The notes under the pieces: generated by a model
Told to the model about the DNA's origin: nothing
Database searches by the model: none
The model's input: the letters and a program-made list of their open reading frames with translations, nothing else
NCBI RefSeq assembly: GCF_032714475.1
Contig: NZ_JAWDKD010000013.1
Coordinates: 1 to 64,000, forward strand
Source: Methanolapillus africanus
GTDB lineage: Archaea > Halobacteriota > Methanosarcinia > Methanosarcinales > Methanosarcinaceae
DNA: 64,000 nt
Reading direction: 5' to 3'
Shown here: positions 60,543 through 64,000 of the stretch, piece after piece
Numbering within the stretch: position 1 is the stretch's first letter
Layout: every line of letters begins with the position of its first letter
Program-made: the position numbers and the translations under genes

Positions 60543-60544
60543 GA

Positions 60545-60928
60545 GTGATCACCGTGTTTTACGCTGAAAAGATAAGTCCCGAATTAAGATTCGGAGATAT
60601 TGTGACGGGTTTTGTTCATGTTGTCCCGAAGCTGAATACAATTCAATCCTTCGTTTATGCTGGGCATGACGCCCTTCCGACATATCAGCTCAAATACAAA
60701 GACAAAGAATTAATCACAAATTGTTATATGGTTAACTTTAAGGATTCAATTCATGTTTATTCCGATGAAATCAACCGAAACAATCAAAATTTAAACAAAT
60801 GTAAACATTTGGAGTTATCTGTTCAAACCAGAGAAGAACTCAGAAATAAGATTTCATTTTTTTATTCAAGAATACCGGATGAAGATCAAAATATGGGAAC
60901 AGGTTTTGTTCCCCCTGTTTCAATTTAA
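60545..60928 (+). CDS. Unknown protein, second of a coupled pair inside the pro cluster
   Basis: 127 residues from GTG at 60545 (GTG at 60554 is an alternative). Soluble, beta-rich at the N-terminus (ISPELRFGDIVTGFVHVVPK), Asn-rich middle, terminal FYSRIPDEDQNMGTGFVPPV. No family recognised. It is followed 11 bp later by proC, so it is probably co-transcribed with proC. Base composition is more AT-rich than that of the pro genes, compatible with a later insertion into the cluster. Confidence 0.55.
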   Translation: MITVFYAEKISPELRFGDIVTGFVHVVPKLNTIQSFVYAGHDALPTYQLKYKDKELITNCYMVNFKDSIHVYSDEINRNNQNLNKCKHLELSVQTREELRNKISFFYSRIPDEDQNMGTGFVPPVSI

Positions 60929-60939
60929 GAGGAATTTCA

Positions 60940-61752
60940 ATGAAACTCAACGAACAAAAAATCGGATTTTTAGGCGCCGGCAAAATGGCGTCGGCGATCA
61001 TTCGCGGACTTTTGAAAAGCGGCATTTCCAAGGAAAACATTTGCGCCGGTGAAAAATATGAACCGTCGGCGGAAGTCGCCCGAAAGGACTTCGGCATTTT
61101 CGTCACTGCCGACAACGCCGAAATCGTTAAGCGCTCCGACGTTTTGATTATCGCCGTCAAACCCAAAGACATTGCTGAAGCGCTCTCGACCGCCGGTCCG
61201 ACCGGTCAAAAATTGTTTATTTCCATTGCCGCCGGCGTGACCACCGCAAGTTTGGAAGAAATGATCGGCAAAGACGCGCGCGTCGTCCGGGTGATGCCCA
61301 ACATTTGCGCCACCGTTCTTGAAAGCGCGACCGGCATCTGCCCCGGAAAAAATGCAAGCAAAGAAGATGTGGCGTTGGCCAAAGAAATCTTTTCAACCGT
61401 CGGCGTCGCGATGGAAATCTCTGAAGACCTTTTGGACGCTGTCACCGGTCTCTCCGGAAGCGGTCCGGCCTACATTTTCCCGGTCATCGAAGCCATGGCC
61501 GACGGCGCGGTTTATGCCGGTCTCGACCGGAAAACGGCGATGATTCTGGCGGCTCAAACCGTCATCGGCGCCGCCAAAATGGTGATTGAAACCGGCGACC
61601 ACCCGGCCGTTCTCAAAGATATGGTTTGCTCGCCGGCCGGAACCACCATCGTCGGTATTCAAACGCTTGAAGAATACAGCGTCCGGGCCGCATTTATGAA
61701 TGCGGTGATCGACGGCGCTGAAAAATCCAAAGAAATCGGCAAAAAGAAATAA
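60940..61752 (+). CDS. proC: Pyrroline-5-carboxylate reductase
   Basis: 270 residues. Final step of proline synthesis. N-terminal Rossmann motif IGFLGAGKMASAIIRGLLKS, IAVKPKDI, PNICATVLESATGI, and the C-terminal P5CR signature GLSGSGPAYIFPVIEAMADG followed by VCSPAGTTIVGIQTLEE. AAGAGGAATTT precedes the ATG. With proA and proB it completes the glutamate-to-proline route within 4.3 kb. Confidence 0.96.
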   Translation: MKLNEQKIGFLGAGKMASAIIRGLLKSGISKENICAGEKYEPSAEVARKDFGIFVTADNAEIVKRSDVLIIAVKPKDIAEALSTAGPTGQKLFISIAAGVTTASLEEMIGKDARVVRVMPNICATVLESATGICPGKNASKEDVALAKEIFSTVGVAMEISEDLLDAVTGLSGSGPAYIFPVIEAMADGAVYAGLDRKTAMILAAQTVIGAAKMVIETGDHPAVLKDMVCSPAGTTIVGIQTLEEYSVRAAFMNAVIDGAEKSKEIGKKK

Positions 61753-61799
61753 TTCAATTGTTTCTTTTTCCCCTTCTGTTTTCATTTTTTTCTTCTAAA

Positions 61800-61832
61800 A
61801 CCTTTATAATCTTTCAGGGTTTTACGGAAAAC
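61800..61832 (+). promoter_or_regulatory. TATA box of aroA (leaderless promoter)
   Basis: TTTATAAT at 61803-61810 preceded by AAAACC. The expected start site, about 25 bases downstream, coincides with the aroA ATG at 61833, suggesting a leaderless transcript. Confidence 0.6.
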
Positions 61833-63131
61833 ATGATTGTTTCCGTTCAAAAATCTGTTTTATCGGGCGAAGTCAATGCGCCCGCTTCTAAAAGTTATAC
61901 GCACCGGGCGGTTTTTGTGTCGGCTCTGGGAACTCGAAAAGCGCAGCTGTCCAATTGTTTGATTTCGGACGACACGCGCTCGACGATGAACGCCTGCCGG
62001 CTTTTCGGGGCGCGCTTTGACGAAACGCCGGACACGATTTGCGTTTCCGGGTTCGGAAATCATCCGAAAACGCCGGACGAGGTCGTCGATATCGGCAATT
62101 CCGGAACAACATTGCGTTTTATGACGGCGCTGTCGGCGCTTTGCGATGGTGAAATCGAATTGACCGGCGACGCGTCGATTCAAAAACGGCCGAATGTTCC
62201 TTTGTTGTCCACGCTTCAAAAAATGGGCGCAGCAGCTTATTCTAAAAATGACAACGGTTGCGCGCCTCTCATTGTCCGCGGCAAAATGAAACCCGGCAAA
62301 TATTCGATCGACGGCGGCGTCAGTTCTCAATTTGTTTCGGCGCTTCTGCTCACATGCCCGCTTCTTGACGGTCCGACCGAACTTTTGATCGATGGAGAAC
62401 TCAAATCAAAACCGTATGTCGACATCACGGTGGATGTTGCCCAAAAGGCCGGCGTTCAAATCATTGAACAGGGCGGCGCAAATGGGAATATTTCATACCG
62501 CATCGCCGGTAATCAGCATTATGATTTGGGCGATTATACGGTTCCCGGCGACTTTTCCTCCGTTTCTTACGTTTTGGCGGCGGCGGCGCTCATTCCGGGA
62601 TCGGATGTGTCGGTCAAGAATATTTTCCCGTCGGCGCAGGGCGACAGCGCGATTATTGATATTTTAAAAGAAATGGGCGCCGATATTGTTTGGGACAAGG
62701 AAAAAGGTGTTGTCCGCGTTGTCCATTCCGGAAAAAAATTGACCGGTATTGTCGTCGACGCCGGGAAAACCCCTGATTTGGTTCCGACGCTTGCGGTTTT
62801 GGGTGCGTTTTCCGACGGCATGATGCTCATCCAAAACGCGGAACATGTTCGGTTTAAAGAAACGGACCGCTTGGCGGCAATGGCGGCAGAGCTATCGAAA
62901 ATGGGCGCGGATATTATTGAAACCAAGGACGGATTAATTATTTCCGGGCAAAACAGCCGAATCAAAGGGGCGGCCGTTCACGGATGGGACGATCACCGGA
63001 TTGTGATGTCGCTTTTCGTCGCCGGAATGATTGCCGGCAACACGGTGATTGATACGGCGGAATCGATTCGGATTTCTTATCCGTCTTTTTTCGAGGATAT
63101 GAAAAAAATAGGCGCGCGTGTTGAAATATAA
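61833..63131 (+). CDS. aroA: 3-phosphoshikimate 1-carboxyvinyltransferase (EPSP synthase)
   Basis: 432 residues. Shikimate pathway: transfers enolpyruvate from PEP to shikimate 3-phosphate. Motifs: APASKSYTHRAVFVSALG, DIGNSGTTLRFMTALSAL, IQKRPNVPLLSTLQKMGA, DGGVSSQFVSALLLTCPL, VPGDFSSVSYVLAAAALI, VRFKETDRLAAMAAEL and WDDHRIVMSLFVAG. The ATG at 61833 is chosen from the TATA box distance and the family N-terminus; the frame runs 25 codons further upstream through a hydrophobic non-conserved stretch. Transcribed apart from proC. Confidence 0.96.
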   Translation: MIVSVQKSVLSGEVNAPASKSYTHRAVFVSALGTRKAQLSNCLISDDTRSTMNACRLFGARFDETPDTICVSGFGNHPKTPDEVVDIGNSGTTLRFMTALSALCDGEIELTGDASIQKRPNVPLLSTLQKMGAAAYSKNDNGCAPLIVRGKMKPGKYSIDGGVSSQFVSALLLTCPLLDGPTELLIDGELKSKPYVDITVDVAQKAGVQIIEQGGANGNISYRIAGNQHYDLGDYTVPGDFSSVSYVLAAAALIPGSDVSVKNIFPSAQGDSAIIDILKEMGADIVWDKEKGVVRVVHSGKKLTGIVVDAGKTPDLVPTLAVLGAFSDGMMLIQNAEHVRFKETDRLAAMAAELSKMGADIIETKDGLIISGQNSRIKGAAVHGWDDHRIVMSLFVAGMIAGNTVIDTAESIRISYPSFFEDMKKIGARVEI

Positions 63132-63231
63132 TTTTTCAACATGAATTTTGCATCGAAAATTCATATTATCTCAACAAAATACGACGAAAAACAGAATCAA
63201 AAACAAAATATGAACGAAAAATAAATTCGAC

Positions 63232-63696
63232 TCATGAATTTTCTTTTTTGATGTCGTCCATGATACTTTTGACAATCCGTTTTAAGTCTTCTTTTGTCAT
63301 TGAAAAGTTTGTCTCCCCATTGAGAACGATCTTCTTATCCGAATTGCTGTAATAATCTAAAAAACTGTCCAATGCGATTCGGACGACATAAGATTTATTT
63401 TTTTGAGTCACCAAGCACAGCTCTTCCAACTCTTTATCCAAAAATTCACTGTAGGATACCGATATTTTCTCGCGCGGGGAGTTATCGTCTTGGTAAAGTT
63501 CCGCCAATTTCGCGCAACTGAAATTGGGATCATTTTCGTAAACGGAAAGTTTGCCGATAAACATCGACACGGAAACGTTGACGATATCTGAAATAGATGA
63601 AAACTCGCTGGTTTTGATGAGCTGGTTCATCTTGTTCAGAAATTTTTGGTTCACCGTCAAAGAAATGGAGGTTTTCCTGCGCTTTGTCGCACTCAT
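63232..63696 (-). CDS. Tandem (double) ribbon-helix-helix DNA-binding protein, paralogue
   Basis: 154 residues; paralogue of the gene at 16417-16890. RHH segment 1: KTSISLTVNQKFLNKMNQLI with SDIVNVSVSMFIGKL (about 8-50). Segment 2: EKISVSYSEFLDKELEELCL with KNKSYVVRIALDSFL (about 76-115). KNKSYVVRIA is identical in both proteins. No ribosome-binding site precedes the ATG, so the mRNA may be leaderless. TATATGAGT, the core of the motif upstream of the first RHH gene, overlaps this start codon (near 63693-63701). Targets unknown. Confidence 0.7.
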   Translation of the reverse strand: MSATKRRKTSISLTVNQKFLNKMNQLIKTSEFSSISDIVNVSVSMFIGKLSVYENDPNFSCAKLAELYQDDNSPREKISVSYSEFLDKELEELCLVTQKNKSYVVRIALDSFLDYYSNSDKKIVLNGETNFSMTKEDLKRIVKSIMDDIKKENS

Positions 63697-64000
63697 ATAT
63701 TCTATTGATATTTTTTTAAAATATTATCGTTTTTGCTACACATCTCTCCTTTTGTTTTTGATAAACATATATGTGATATTAATATGAAATGTTTATATAG
63801 AAATGCTATGTATTCATCATTCTATATAATTTATCTAATATCGCTCGGCTTTTGATATTAAAATATTGAAGGGGTGAGCCGTTACAAGCGATGTGTGGGT
63901 TGAATGAAATCGCTTCTGTTTTCGAAACGTGTTGAAGAATAGATTTGTGCATTTCCAATCCATTCCGGTTAACATAAATGTTTTCGGTTTCTCATCAAAA
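63697..64000. other. Right-edge intergenic region with possible promoter and 14-codon ORF
   Basis: A TTTATATAG box near 63788-63796 is followed by GGGGTGA (63871-63877) and, 13 bases on, a 14-codon frame (63891-63935, MCGLNEIASVFETC). The inverted pair AAGCGAT / ATCGCTT (63887-63893 and 63909-63915) overlaps it. This could be the leader of a gene beyond the window or nothing. No other gene is seen. Confidence 0.35.

Overview
This window comes from a methanogenic archaeon, most likely of the Methanosarcinales. It carries a complete mtrEDCBAFGH operon (N5-methyl-H4MPT:coenzyme M methyltransferase), a seven-gene Mrp antiporter operon, SRP19, NikR, a TRAM protein, a PGF-CTERM surface protein and TATA-box promoters. 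AT-rich intergenic DNA, long runs of adhesin-like proteins and retention of Mtr suggest a host-associated member such as Methanimicrococcus. That genus name is inference from memory and is not shown by the sequence.

Region 1 (1-28.7 kb) is an accessory surface-protein island. Six giant co-oriented genes (782 to 2269 codons) each encode a short cytoplasmic head, one N-terminal membrane anchor, a conserved LYDY/LRLLV domain and then 13 to about 60 GLUG-type repeats. Each has its own promoter and mostly its own hairpin/T-tract terminator. A double ribbon-helix-helix regulator is divergent from the largest gene, and a repeated TATGAGTAATAT motif lies between them. A seventh, secreted GLUG protein is at 52.4-53.8 kb.

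Region 2 (29-36.1 kb) is the mrpABCDEFG operon, with every junction overlapping by 1 to 4 bases and with unusual hydrophilic tails on MrpB, MrpD and MrpG. Region 3 (36.4-43.7 kb) has a DUF4198-like PGF-CTERM protein, a lineage-specific cluster of small membrane or secreted proteins with a duplicated promoter, a peroxiredoxin, a DMT transporter with a tail of 23 histidines divergent from nikR (with a good candidate NikR operator between them), tRNA-Lys(CTT), a TRAM RNA-binding protein and a tail-anchored Ala/Lys/Pro-rich protein.

Region 4 (44.4-49.4 kb) is the minus-strand mtr operon. Region 5 (49.6-56.4 kb) has single conserved genes: GNAT, a TIM-barrel isomerase, SRP19, a radical SAM/SPASM protein, a small Toprim protein and a DUF356-like protein. 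Region 6 (57.5-63.1 kb) holds proA-proB, two unknown genes, proC and aroA (proline and shikimate pathways). A second double-RHH regulator ends the window.

Two dispersed non-coding repeat families stand out. The first is a roughly 40-90 bp element with the core GCGCGTTATSGC, in ten copies, nine of which sit just downstream of a gene (or of the window edge) in that gene's orientation. The second is a mosaic element made of conserved palindromes plus tandem-repeat arrays, at three loci (37.4, 43.8 and 51.8 kb), one of them built as two converging arms. These mosaics are my best candidate for an undescribed genetic element.
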